Positions 22,632 through 33,665 of a stretch of DNA of 64,000 nt are shown here, one piece after another. The notes beneath the pieces are model-generated. The model ran no database searches and was not told the DNA's origin. It was given only the letters and a program-made list of their open reading frames with translations. Position numbers and translations under genes: made by a program. Numbering within the stretch: the first letter of the stretch is position 1; every line of letters starts with the position of its first letter. This DNA is from Papio anubis. Taxonomy: Eukaryota; Chordata; Mammalia; Primates; Cercopithecidae. The stretch covers positions 9,680,895 through 9,744,894 of the forward strand of contig NC_044981.1 in the NCBI RefSeq assembly GCF_008728515.1, given 5' to 3'.

Positions 22632-22881
22632 TAAACTCATTTGCAGGAATACAAGAAACGTATTTCCAGGAACAGAGAAGAGTCTAGGAACAAGGATCTA
22701 TTCCATAAAGTCTTAGGATTTGGGCTTTAATTTTTTTGAAAAGTGTAGTAAAATTTTAAACTCATTTGTAAATCTATATAAATGTCTTTCCAGGGAATGA
22801 AGAGGATACCATGAACACAAATCTATTTCAAAAGCCTTATACATTTTCCTTTCAATTCTTTTAAAACTATAGTAAATATAA
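22632..22881. repeat. Diverged 125-bp tandem duplication
   Basis: TAAACTCATTTG begins copies at 22632 and 22757, an offset of 125 bp. Both continue in parallel: TATTTCCAGG versus CTTTCCAGG, GATCTATTCCATAAAGTCTTA versus AATCTATTTCAAAAGCCTTA, and GTAGTAAAAT versus ATAGTAAATAT. Copies differ at roughly a third of positions by eye, so the duplication is old. Confidence 0.6.
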
Positions 22882-24019
22882 ATTGAAACTAGCAGGCTAA
22901 GTATAAAAATAACACAGCCGTTCACATTTGGCATTTCTTCCTTTTTAACAGAAATAGCATATTTGAAGCACAAGGTCAAAATGTCTTCCTTTATTTAAAG
23001 AAAACGTCAAAGATAACAGTAATTTAGGGATCAACTTGTAAACAATGCATAGCAAATTACATCAGTAACTGCTTAAAAGCCCTATAAAAATAACTTATCC
23101 TGTATTTTTAAGTAATGGGATTCAACAAGAACTTCTAAGACATCAAAATGCTGATTCACAAAAGAAATTCTTTAAAAAGAACCAAATAAACGTCTCTGCA
23201 GGCCCCACACGCAAATTAACTTCTTGTTTAGCTTGAAAGGTTAAAGACATGGCAGGATACTCTTGATGAGTTCCAATGAAGGTCACAACCTCAAGGTCAC
23301 AGTAAGCTCATAATGTTTGACCTAGGAATTCCTTCCTAAATAGCTTTATCTTCCAAAATCAAGGAAAAGGAATAATCCACAAGGTGTCAAATTCTTGGCC
23401 TTTTATGGAGAAGGGTAGCTTGGATAAATTCTGCATTCAGTTACTTTTACATTAAATGGGATTTACTGGGAAGGAATGAGAGAATCTTGACTGGTGGGGA
23501 ATAAACTGAGTAACTTTTCTAGTGGTTTAAACAATGCCAAGTACTTTATGACCAAATTGTTGTATAGCTGAAGAACAGCATTGTATAGCTCCTTAATTAC
23601 CCTTACTTTTTCTTCCATTCTTGTTGAGCAAAAGGAGAAAACATTAGCTAATAATTCAGTTCACAAGAACAAGTGTGATTGCACTGACTCATTAGGGCTT
23701 GTGACCAGATATGTGTGAATGCTGAGTGCCTTGAGTTAGAGATAGTCGAGAATGAAGGGAAACCAAGAATGGACATGTGATGAATTAACTGCTACTTTGT
23801 ACATGTATTATTTCCCAGATTAAAACTACTGTGAATCTAGTTTGTTTTAATGAAAAACACAATAACATATGGAGAAATAAGATGGATTTTCTCTTACCTA
23901 GATTAGTTTGACCAATAAATTAGTTATTAATAGCCTGTTAGCATGATACTGTTATCTGAGGCACTATTAATAAGAATTATATAATAGATTCAGGAAGTTA
24001 AAATCTCAAAAAGTTATTA
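22882..24019. other. Unassigned sequence with a cluster of AGGTCA half-sites
   Basis: No repeat or gene recognised. Around 23281-23323 there are two direct AGGTCA half-sites 8 bp apart, one of them in the extended form TCAAGGTCA, and one inverted TGACCT. This is motif-level evidence only. Confidence 0.35.
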
Positions 24020-24092
24020 CTGCTGTGCCCCCAGTTTCAACAATAGTGCCTCACTTATAGTATGTGTTCAGGAAATACTTGTTAAGTGGGTT
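24020..24092 (+). repeat. L2 LINE 3' end relic
   Basis: AATAGTGCCTCACTTATAGTATGTG then TTCAGGAAATACTTGTTAAGTG matches the L2 3'-end wording (GTGCCTGGCACATAGTA, then AATAAATATTTGTTGAATG). Confidence 0.45.
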
Positions 24093-24241
24093 CTGTCGCA
24101 GAAGAAACAACTGCAATGTTTCTCAATATGTAGACATTTTAACAAGAGAGACAAAAAGCAGTATTATCTGGAAAAAATCAAAGAATTATTGCTAAGACTG
24201 TTATATGAAAACTTTTCAAAAATGAAATGTCCAATGATTCA

Positions 24242-24324
24242 TCCCTATGAATCACTAAGCATATATAGTCCCTTGCAATGTCTTATTGGGTGCAACTGGA
24301 AACCCAACTAAGCTGAGAAACTAA
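24242..24324 (+). repeat. Local direct duplication, copy 1
   Basis: This 83-bp segment from TCCCTATGAATCACTAAGC to GCTGAGAAACTAA recurs 254-255 bp downstream at 24497-24578 with roughly 10% differences. It is not one of the repeat families I recognise. Confidence 0.85.
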
Positions 24325-24496
24325 GATGTCCCCTAGCATTGTAGAGAGAGACTGTTACTTATCCAAGAAGAAATGCATAATATGGCATTATGATACCTAA
24401 AAACGTGAGAGAGAACAGACCTTTCTAGAAATCCAAAAAGTAATACCCAGTGTTATCGGTGGTGCCCTATACCTGTATTATTTTATTCACTGGGGT

Positions 24497-24578
24497 CCCT
24501 ATGAATCTCTGGACGTATATAATCCCTTGCAGTGTCTTCTTGGGTGCAACTGGAAACCTAACTAAGCTGAGAAACTAA
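24497..24578 (+). repeat. Local direct duplication, copy 2
   Basis: Second copy of the segment at 24242-24324; shares CCCTTGCA(A/G)TGTCTT, TTGGGTGCAACTGGAAACC and AACTAAGCTGAGAAACTAA. Flanks on both sides differ. Confidence 0.85.
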
Positions 24579-24589
24579 ACATTATGCGT

Positions 24590-25293
24590 GTCTACAGGCA
24601 GCAAAACTGAGAGCAAATCATATATTTAATTTGGTATAGGATGAAGAAACAAAGTGTTTTGTTGATGTGTTTTATAAAGTGTTTTATTTATTTTGATGCA
24701 TGGTAGATGCATCTAGGACCCACGTTTTTATCTCTTAGGAGAAAAGATTGACTTGCAGCTCTGTTGTGCCTAATACAACCAATCTGTCTCTCCACCACAT
24801 AGCTCAACAAACCCACCCCATGAGGGCCAGCTGGACATCCACCAGAACACCCTATGCATCTCCATACATTATGCCAACTCCATACACTATGCCAAGAGGA
24901 CCTCCATGTACCTGGAAATGAATTCTCCTCTACAGTGGATATCTTTGGTATAGCTTCCAGGTGGAATACCCTCAGCAGTGGTACTGAGGTGGAACTGGAG
25001 AGTCCTTCCTCTCTAGCTTCTGACTATAACCCTGGTTGGGACCAGGAATCTTCAGGGCAGAATTAAATAGGAATAGACACTTGGCCCCAAGCCAGCTACG
25101 TAAGTGCTGGATGTTCCTGGTTGATGCAGAATTAGTTGGTAAACATAAGGAACATAGCCCTACCATGAACTCTGAGATCTTAATTTGGCTGCAGAGAGGA
25201 GATAATGGTATGCTATATTGTATTCCAAGCCCACTTGGGATACGAAGAAGGAAATTCTCTGTGTCTACATATTTTAAATTCATCTACGTTAAA
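24590..25293. other. Unassigned non-coding sequence
   Basis: An 18-bp tandem pair (TCCATACATTATGCCAAC then TCCATACACTATGCCAAG) lies at about 24861-24896. Frames at 24972-25283 (minus) and 25036-25302 (plus) overlap each other and show no domain. Confidence 0.4.
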
Positions 25294-25348
25294 TGTTCCT
25301 AAGTGAGTGTGTGCTGTGTTCATACATGAGAGAATAAACAAATAATCT
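25294..25348 (+). repeat. 55-bp near-identical duplication, copy 1
   Basis: The 55 bp from TGTTCCTAAGTGAGTGTGTG to AAACAAATAATCT are repeated at 27270-27324 with a single difference (GAGAGAA here, GACAGAA there). The flanking sequences do not match. The other copy sits in a MIR 3' end, so this one is likely the derived copy. Confidence 0.95.
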
Positions 25349-25529
25349 AACTAAATAATTGGTACTCTAGGAAAACTGTACATGACTTGAAAAGGCTGAT
25401 TTTTTTTTTTTTTGCAACTGAGAAAGTATTACAAAGAATTTGTTAGTCTACATGAATAAGACTTAATGTTAATAAAAGACGTATTGTGCTAGACATTTTC
25501 CTGTGTTCTTTGTAGAGACTCATTGAATC

Positions 25530-25700
25530 ATTACCATATCCCTACAAGATACATACTGTCATATGCCTTCAGAAACTGAGACACAGAGAGGTTAAATTTG
25601 CTCAATGACATTATTAATTGATAAGGCCAAAATTTAAATCTAAATAGTAAGTTGCATACCGTTGCTCTTAACCATTAAGCTAAGTCATATTTCTAGATTA
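25530..25700 (-). repeat. MIR SINE, antisense
   Basis: AGAAACTGAGACACAGAGAGGTTAAA, CTCAATGACATTATTAATTG, AAATTTAAATCTAAATAG and GCTCTTAACCATTAAGCTAA follow the reverse-complement MIR order. Confidence 0.75.
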
Positions 25701-26389
25701 CAGTGTCTCCAAGGGATATCCCACGAAAGTATAGAAGAACAAAACCACCTCAAACCAATGACAGTTGTGAGTTAAACCTTACATTTTGTGTAATTATAGT
25801 TGGTATATATGAAGCATACTGTGTTTTGTTCAACTTGTGGTTGCAAATGTTTGGTTGGTTAAAGTATCATTTTTAACTCTGAGGTTTGATGACGCTGTTA
25901 GTTCTTGAAAAGAAATAGTATGTGTCGATTTGATAACAATATTTATTCTATAAAATCTGTACCCAAATATCTTGAGGAAGTCGTTTAAAAATATATACTA
26001 CTTCAAAACAAACTAGATAGAAGATGCAATAATCTCTAGTTTGCTCCATGCTTTCTAAAGCTAGCTTTCTAAACTCAGTGGCTTTAAAATCCCTTGGCCT
26101 CATTCATCACCAGCTAGGTACCCAACTCCAAAACCAATTCTGGTCACAAGAAGAGGATTACAGCAAAGGTCTGATAAAAGATGTCCCCTGGCATTGTATA
26201 GAGATTGTTGCTAAGGGCTCTATTCTCTGCTTTTATCCGCTTCTCTGGAAACTGTTTCCTACCAAGCAAAACTCTTTATACTCTGCCTCCTTAGTGAATC
26301 ACTATCCTGTCTTAAAGCTCCATCTCTGGTGAATGAAGCTCTTACTTATTCCTGCAGTTTCTTTATGATTAGGTTGCTGATATTTTATA
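25701..26389. other. Unassigned non-coding sequence
   Basis: A plus frame at 26048-26332 (94 codons) has no recognised domain. The segment AAGATGTCCCCTGGCATTGTA at 26179-26199 resembles AAGATGTCCCCTAGCATTGTA at 24324-24344. Confidence 0.35.
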
Positions 26390-26432
26390 GTTGCATCATT
26401 GTGCAAAGAGGACAGGAGTTAGAGTTAGAAGT

Positions 26433-27057
26433 ACACAGTTGGTGGGAGCATAAATTAGTTCAACCGTTGTGGAAGACAGTGTGGTGATTCCTCAAGGATC
26501 TAGAACCAGAAATACCATTTGACCCAGTAATCCCATTACTGGGTATGTACCCAAAGGATTGTAAATCATGCCACTATAAAGACACATGTACACGTATGTT
26601 TATTGCAGCACTGTACACAATAGCAAATACTTGGAACCAACCCAAATGCCCATCAATAATAGACTGGATAAAGAAAATGTGGCACACATACACCACAAAA
26701 TACTATGCAGCCATAAAAAAGGATGAGTTCATGTCCTTTGCAGGGACATGGATGAAGCTGGAAACCATTATTTTTAGCAAACTAACATAGGAACAGAAAA
26801 CCAAACACGGCATGTTCTCACACATAAGTGGGAGTTGAACAATGAGAACACGTGGACACAGGGAGGGGAACATCACACACTGGGGCCTGTCAGGGGGTGG
26901 GGGTCTAGGGGAGGGATAGCATTAGGAGAAATACCTAACGTAGGTGATGGGTTGATGGGTGTAGATGATGGGTTGATGGATGACACGTGTATGCATATGT
27001 AACAAACCTGCATGTTCTGCACGTGAATCCCAGAACTCAAAGTATAATAATAAAAAA
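26433..27057 (+). mobile_element. L1PA-like 3' end, sense, 5'-truncated
   Basis: It starts at TTGGTGGGAGCATAAATTAG, encodes the ORF2 C-terminus (26545-26790, including IIDWIKKMW and YYAAIKKDEFM), and continues through the 3'UTR (GGGGCCTGTCAGGGGGTGGG) to AGTATAATAATAAAAAAA. A short repeat AGAAGT flanks it at 26427-26432 and 27058-27063. It lies inside a MIR. The reading frame is only an ORF2 tail and is broken. Confidence 0.94.
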
Positions 27058-27269
27058 AGAAGTCCTGGAACTAGCTCCTAGGTTTGATAGTTGCTAGCTG
27101 AGTAAACTTTAGTGAATTACTTAACCTCTCGTACTTTTAGTTCCTACACGTGCAAGATAGTAGTGCTCATAATAATGGACTTGGTAGCTCTGAGCAAATT
27201 GCTAACACCTTCAGAGTAGAAGTTGCATCTCATGCATTTTTGTGTCCCTAGCAGCCAGTCCATAGTCAG

Positions 27270-27324
27270 TGTTCCTAAGTGAGTGTGTGCTGTGTTCATA
27301 CATGACAGAATAAACAAATAATCT
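27270..27324 (+). repeat. 55-bp near-identical duplication, copy 2
   Basis: This matches 25294-25348 at 54 of 55 positions. It is continuous with MIR-type 3' sequence upstream, which suggests it is the source copy. Confidence 0.95.
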
Positions 27325-27330
27325 TCATCT

Positions 27331-28304
27331 TGGTGCTGTGGTCCTTCCTAAAACAAAGTTCCAGACTTCCTCAGTCTGGCATCTCCTGTTGGCTCCCAAT
27401 TCCTGATTTACCCTGACATGTAAAGGTGAATCAGTATTGCTAAAAGTTTTTGGAGGTGGGTTCCATCTCACCAGGTAGTACGGAGAAGTGAAGACTTGAT
27501 CTGATATTTTCTGTTTGTTTAATTTTTCCTCCTGCATTATCCCCTACTTTAAAAATAAGCAAAGCTCAAATTATCATCATAAAAATTAAATTCTGCTCTG
27601 ATGGATAGCTTTTTTTCTTTTGCATTAAAGAGTCAGCCACCACTAAAACCTCTAAGGCAATCTTCCGGGCAAATGCTGATGGTTGTACCGAAATACATGA
27701 GCAAACAGGCTCGGAGATGGGCTGATAGTTTCCTTACTAGAGCCACATTGCATTATGAGTTGGCAGAAAGTTAGGTCAGATACGGCCAACACCTGGAAAA
27801 GTCACAGAAGCATCCAAATACTGTTGTAAATGGCAGAAAACCAAAGTCTGGAACTGAATTCCCCCCATACTATGCACTCCAACAACGCACAGTTGGAGAA
27901 GGAGACAGCAGCCCTCATTAAGCTTCTGAGTGCATCCTCGGGAAACATGGCACCAATGTAGCATCAAGACAGATGAAAATCCATGTCTCCTAAGCTGGCG
28001 TGTCCATGCAATTACCTTAATGCGTCCCAGATTTGAACCCATCATTGATGTTCCCGTTAGTTACTGGACTGATTCCACTAGTGCCACCAAAGCACCATTC
28101 TCCAAGTCAAATGGCAGTGTCAAATCTCCACCAGCAGGCCTTGGAGTGTGTCCAGCTTTCAGATGTTGCGGCAAATCTAATCAAATGATAGCACTTTGGG
28201 GAAATGGTTTGTCAGTAGAATGGATGAAAAGGCAATTCTACAAGATTTTATGATAATCTACAGAGGGTAAAAAGGACAGAGAGTGATAGAGCAAGATATT
28301 GCAA
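27331..28304. other. Unassigned non-coding sequence
   Basis: Two overlapping frames, 27776-28045 (minus) and 27930-28253 (plus, 107 codons), lie here without a recognised domain. No repeat family is identified. Confidence 0.4.
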
Positions 28305-28440
28305 CTCCAGCAAATACTTACTGAGCCACTGCATGTGTCTGTCATTGTTCTCAGTGATACTTGGCTTCAACACATGACAGTGCACAACCTTTGCCTTCAA
28401 AGAGACTGCAACATAGAAGGGAACTTCTATAGAAGGTGGA
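28305..28440 (+). repeat. Possible L2 relic
   Basis: AAATACTTACTGAGCCACTGCATGTG, GTCATTGTTCTCAGTGATAC and CCTTTGCCTTCAAAGAGACT resemble the common TATTTATTGAGCACCTACTATGTGCCAGG-type L2 wording. Confidence 0.4.
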
Positions 28441-28454
28441 GAGGAAAGACCACT

Positions 28455-28602
28455 TAAGAACTCTGAGGTTAAGAGAACTAGATGAGAATCACAGCTCTGA
28501 CTCTTACTTGCTTATGCTATGAGGCAAATTATTTAAACTTCTAAGCATCTGCTTCCTCCTCTATGTAATAATAATAAAAAAAATACTCTTTAGTAGACAG
28601 AA
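28455..28602 (+). repeat. MIR SINE, sense
   Basis: AATCACAGCTCTGACTCTTACTTGCT, then GAGGCAAATTATTTAAACTTCTAAG and GCTTCCTCCTCTATGTAATAAT follow the MIR core and the AAATGGGG-equivalent segment. Confidence 0.65.
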
Positions 28603-28689
28603 AAGGGAAAACCTGTTTGCTGTCTGGATTAAAAATAAAACTGGGTTAAGCAAACTCCAAATGGATGAGTAGAGTAAATGTATAGTAAT

Positions 28690-28736
28690 CAAGAGTGCAC
28701 ATCCTGCACATGTACTCCAGAACTTAAAATAAAAGA
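28690..28736 (+). mobile_element. L1 3' tip, sense
   Basis: GTGCACATCCTGCACATGTAC then TCCAGAACTTAAAATAAAA is the terminal part of a primate L1. Only about 45 bp is present. Confidence 0.6.
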
Positions 28737-28954
28737 GTACAGAAGAAAGTTTTTTTCCCAACAGAATTCCAAAAAAACATAAACCACAAGGTGAAAATGT
28801 TATGACAACATTGCAATTAAGGGTTTCAATTTAGTAAGAGTCAACAAAGAAAAATTGGCAGATGAGAAATTAAAAAAGGTATTGACTAAGCAGATGACAG
28901 ATTGAGATAAGACATTGGCAAAATTGGACATCCATCAAGGTACAAATACCTAGA

Positions 28955-29932
28955 ATTCACTAGAAATGTCCACGTATTAACAAGAAAAATACAGAAAACT
29001 CAATAGAAAGCAGATAAAATATGTGAACAAACTATTCTCAGACGGAGAAACCTCGGTGGCAGTAAGTATTGAAAGAACACTCAAATTTATTTGTAATTAG
29101 AAGAAGTCAATTAAAACAATGAGACATCACTTGAAATGCATCATATTGTCCAAAATTAGAAAACTGTGTCATGCTACATGTAGGAGAGTATGTAAGAAAA
29201 CAGGATCCTCATGCACCATTGGGGGGGTGGAAGGCTCATTTAGCTATTCTGCAACTGCTTAGTCAAATAAAGCACAACTGTACATGGTGACCCAGCAATT
29301 TCACTCCTAGGTGTACTTCCCAGAGAAATTCTCATATAGGACCCTAAAGGGGTATATTCACTTCAATGTTGTTTCTGCTAGTGGAATTGGAAGTTATCCA
29401 CCCTCCTCCACTGAAAAGGGTGAATGGACACAATGAAACAGTGCACAGATATTAGAATCTATTAGAATATTACACTCATTATATTAGCTATCAGAATATT
29501 ACATGCACCAACATGGAGATATCTTTTTTTTTTTTTTTTTTTTTTTTTTTGAGATGGAGTTTTGCTCTTGTTGCCCAGGCTGGAGTGCAATGGCATGATC
29601 TCGGCTCACTGCAACCTCTGCCTCCCAGGTTCAAGAGATTCTCCTGCCTCAGCCTCCCAAGTAGCTGGAATTATAGGTGCCCACCACCATACCTGGCTAA
29701 TTTTTTGTATTTTTAGTAGAGATGGGGTTTCACAATGTTGGCCAGGCTGGTCTTGAACTACTAACCTCAGGTCATCCATCCACCTTGGCCTCCCAAAGTG
29801 TTAGGATTACAGGCATGAGCCACCACACCCAGCCAACATGGAGATAGCTTAAAGGCATAGGGCTGAAGACAAGAGAAACAGAATGATATCTACAATTAAA
29901 TGTCTTTCATGTAAACCCATATGAAACAACAG
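28955..29932 (+). mobile_element. Old L1M ORF2 end and 3' region, interrupted by an Alu
   Basis: AGTCAATTAAAACAATGAGACATCAC, GACCCAGCAATTTCACTCCTAGG and CAATGAAACAGTGCACAGATATTA follow L1M ORF2 C-terminal sequence. The Alu at 29522-29832 splits it, with ACATGGAGATAGCTTAAAGG resuming after it. A (G)7 run lies at 29221-29227. No usable reading frame remains. Confidence 0.7.
29522..29832 (-). mobile_element. Alu SINE, antisense, with 14-bp target-site duplication
   Basis: A 27-base T run leads into GAGATGGAGTTTTGCTCTTG and a full reverse-complement Alu ending CACACCCAG. CCAACATGGAGATA flanks it perfectly at 29508-29521 and 29833-29846. The host sequence is an older L1M. Confidence 0.97.
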
Positions 29933-29994
29933 TACCTTCTTTTAATGATGACCCGAAACTCAAGAACACAAACATGTTGTGATGGTTGCGTACC

Positions 29995-30062
29995 CGTTTT
30001 ATTTTTGTATCTCTAGAACCTAACACGATGGTTGTGCCCGATAAATATTTGCTGAGCAAATC
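29995..30062 (+). repeat. L2 LINE 3' end relic
   Basis: TTTGTATCTCTAGAACCTAAC then GATAAATATTTGCTGAGCAAAT matches L2 3'-end wording. Confidence 0.5.
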
Positions 30063-32675
30063 CATAATTCAATGCAGAGAACAAAGATAGGGGACATTCA
30101 GAGATTCGAAACCGTTGAGTGGATATGACAGCAGACATCATTTGCAAATAAGATGTGTTTCTCAGAACAGGGGACAGATCCAGTTGATGGGGAAGGTCTG
30201 CACCTTCGGCTCCATATCTTTTGACTTTGAGGTACAAATAATGAGCCAGTAGTCCACCTAAGTCTAGTACTCAGGAGGAATTTAGATTTGGGTCTCAGCT
30301 GCCAATAGATGATAGTTTCAGAAGTAAAAGGAAGAGAATAAAGTAGCAGGTAGAGGGGCAATGGGACCAATGGTAATGCTGGCATGATATTGAAACAGTA
30401 CAAGAAGGGAATGATGTGTGGTTAAAGGACATAAGAACTGATCAGTAGAGGGGGAAAGATTATTTAATCTTCTCTGTGGATGGAGGGGTGAGTTGAAGTG
30501 ATATGAGAGGGATACAGTAGTAACCTCTTACTACTGTATATAGAGGCAAAACCCCTAAATAACCCAAGCCATTTGTTCAAACTGCTTGCCCTATTGTTTA
30601 ACTATTGAGGAGGAAAATTAAAATTGGCATATTTGGGAAAAGAAAGGGAGAATGAGCAGGAAGGTCAGAAACCAAATTAAAAATAAGAATAACAAACTCT
30701 ATCCCCAAATCCATAGATGGAATTATCTAGAGTTTGCTTCTGAGGCCGGATAAATCCCCAAACAACTTTAATTTAAAATATCCTGAGAACTGCTGTTCTT
30801 ACGTTATTCCCTAGGTTCCAATCTGCTATCAGCCAGAATCAGAAAGGTACCCAAGATAAAGATAAATTTAAGATTTACTATTATTGAGCCCAATTCTCCT
30901 GTTCTAGCACCACAGGGTGCAACAAATGTTTCTCCCAAAGTAGCAAAAAGAAAAAAAAAGAAACTCTTCCACCCGTGCTCTTGTAGGAGACCCCACATTT
31001 CAGAAAGCCTCAGCAAAATGCATAGCTTTGCTCCCAGGCAGGTTTATCCCACATGTCATATTGGCCACGTCAAAGAACTGCACCTCTCTGATACTTAGAA
31101 TTCATGCCTACTAAATATTCCTAACATGCTATCTGCTGGATTTAAGATTATCATTAAGGTGGTCATCCCAATAATTTAGCCACAAAAAGGTTTGAAGAAA
31201 AGAGATGTTTTGCTAGAGATGTTATGAGGAAAGAATATAGAGTGCTTAGGAACTGATTTGATTTGGGGGGAATGTTGTGATCTCAAATTCAAAAGTGTGT
31301 GAAGGAGAATAATATTTTAATGACAGAAAGTATGACAGACTGAAGGAAGAGGAAAAGAACTCATTGTTATTTAGGAAATGGATTGATGGCAGATGTCCCC
31401 TCATTATAGTCAGACAAACAGAAACGTTCATGCTTTGCCCAAATTCATGTGCATTGAAGCATTTGTAGAATTTTATGAACTATCATCAAATAATAGGAAA
31501 CTATGAAGAGGCACACATATCAGTTCCTGTCTACATGAGAGAAGCTTTACAATCATTGTTGTAAAACTAATTCTAGACTTATAATGAGTGGGCTAGGAAG
31601 ATGAAGTCATCTTGCTTCAAATTTCAGCCATAGTCTGTATGGGGATGTGAGACAGAAATACTACCTAAGAGTGTTTCTGAGCATCAGGTAATAAAAAGCT
31701 CTAATGTCACATCGTAGTTTCACTGTAGCTAAAAAATGGACATCACTGGGTGGATGGCCCTCTAATGGGCTGTATCTTTGAAGCACTGGGGGATCCAGGA
31801 ATTAAACTGTAAAGAGGAAGATGAACAGTCACTTATGCGAACTGGTGTTGTCATGCCCCTCACTACAAACCATTGATACGCCCAGTACTGCAAACCACTA
31901 CTATACTTGAGGAGAGAGAATCAATAAAGATGATACTGTGATTAGAAAAAAAAAATTTTTTTAACTATGATCACAGCCTGGGTTTTTTTCTGAGAATTTT
32001 AAGTTGTCCATGAGATTAATGTGTATGTATGCATGCAACGTATTTCGTGTGGTTTTGGTACAACGGTCACTCACTGAACATCAGGGACAAGAAGAGACAA
32101 AGCTGTACTTCAGCTGACAGAAGAGGAACGCAGTTTGAAGGTAAAAGCACACAACAGACTCTGGTTTCATTTATACCCACTAATACCATCTTTGAGTAAC
32201 TTTCTGCTGAGGTCTACATGGGCCTGTAAATTAGTCAAGTGGGGATCATAGGATAAAACCCTATAGGTAGAGGATGGAGAGTAAAAATGGACACTATGAA
32301 GGTTGATGACAGGCCTGACTGTACTGGCGCAGATTTAGGAAAGGCCAGTAAAGAGAAAAGGGGTGTGGCCCAACCCACAGCATTTATCTACTGAGGTCAG
32401 CACAGAAGTAGCACAATTGAGAAAAGCAGGGATTCCAAAGGTCCCCGTGGGAATCGGGAGTGGCAGAGTAGATGGGATTCAAGGGGAGCTTGTAGGCCCC
32501 AATAGGAGCATGCTGACTTGGGGGGAAAAATCTCCACAGATGGCAATTCAGGAGGAGATGTGAAAGGTCTCCTGTTTTACCAGAACACCAGAGGGTGAGA
32601 TGACTTTTGAGTATATATGTTAGGGGGAAAGGATAAAGACACTGATGGTTGATTCATTCCCTTTTAGTGCAACGT
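30063..32675. other. Unassigned non-coding sequence
   Basis: No repeat family or gene recognised across about 2.6 kb. Frames at 30098-30403 and 30804-31016 (minus) and 32363-32563 (plus) are short and featureless. The A9 T7-type run near 31946-31961 is low complexity. Confidence 0.4.
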
Positions 32676-32688
32676 ACACTGGAACATT

Positions 32689-32976
32689 TTTTTTTTAGAC
32701 GGAGTCTTGCTCTGTAGCCCAGGCTGGAGTGCAGTGGCAGGATCTCGGTTCACTGCAACCTCTGCCTCCTGGGTTCAAGCAATTCTCCTGCCTCAGCCTC
32801 CCAACTAGCTGGGATAACAAGTGCCCGCCACCTCACCCGGCTAATTTTTGTATTTTTATTAGAGACGGGGTTTCACCATGTTGGCCAGGCTAGTCTCAAA
32901 CTCTTCACTTCGTGATCTACCCACCTTGGCCTCCCAAAGTGCTGGGATTACAAGTGTGAGCCGCTGTACCCAGCCC
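32689..32976 (-). mobile_element. Alu SINE, antisense, with target-site duplication
   Basis: Reverse-complement Alu from AGACGGAGTCTTGCTCTGTA to CTGTACCCAGCC. It is flanked by ACACTGGAACATT (32676-32688) and ACACTTGAACATT (32977-32989), a 13-bp duplication with one difference. Confidence 0.96.
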
Positions 32977-33269
32977 ACACTTGAACATTCTTGAATGATA
33001 CATCCTGAGACCTTTGGAATTTTCCCAGTTTAAAACTACTCTCATCACTTCCATAGATGTATTGTAGATATTAGCAACCTCATCTGGATGTTTCAAACGT
33101 TAAATAAGATGATGTATTAGGTAAAGACATGGCAGTTTGAACAGGCTCACTCATCACTAGCTAAGAGACCGCTTCCATATGTTAGCCCCATTGCAAGCAA
33201 TTTTTAGAATAGTTTACCAAAAACATTATAAATTTTGAGTGATTGTAGGCTTTCAAGGCTGATTACAGT

Positions 33270-33665
33270 ATTAATTAAGGTACGCTCGGTTATGTTATGG
33301 TGACAACTCCCACATTTCAATGACTGCACACAATACACAATTTTCTTGTTCATGCAAAGTGTGCTGCAGGATAGTTGCTCCAGAGTGGCTCTCTTCCATA
33401 GGAAGACTCAGTGGTCTAAGGTACTTTGATCTGTTCATCCTGTAATCTCAATACAGGTCTCTTCCATAACCGCTAGCTAGAGGAAAGGAGAGAGGGGATG
33501 TCACACTGGTGATTAAATGCTTTGAGCAGGAAGGACAGACATACATTTCTTTCTGTTCTTAATCAATTGGCCAGAGGAATTCAGACCAACTACAAAGGGA
33601 ATAGGTAGTCTTCTGTGTGTCTGGCAAAAGAACAGAATATTGGAGAGCAGAGTAATCCATAATCT
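33270..33665. repeat. Ancient interspersed repeat, family not assigned
   Basis: GGTTATGTTATGGTGACAACTCCC, ATTTTCTTGTTCATGC, CATTTCTTTCTGTTCTTAATCAATTGGCCAG and GAACAGAATATTGGAGAGC have the order of a common old mammalian repeat (GTAACAAACAACCCC, TCTATTGGCCAGA). I cannot name it or fix its strand with confidence. Confidence 0.35.

Larger units (their letters stand above)
26390..27330 (+). repeat. MIR SINE split by an L1
   Basis: GACAGGAGTTAGAGTTAGAAGT before the L1 joins CCTGGAACTAGCTCCTAGG after it; together with TGAATTACTTAACCTCTCG and TGCAAGATAGTAGTGCTC these give a sense MIR. The tail at about 27225-27324 includes copy 2 of the 55-bp duplication. Confidence 0.6.
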
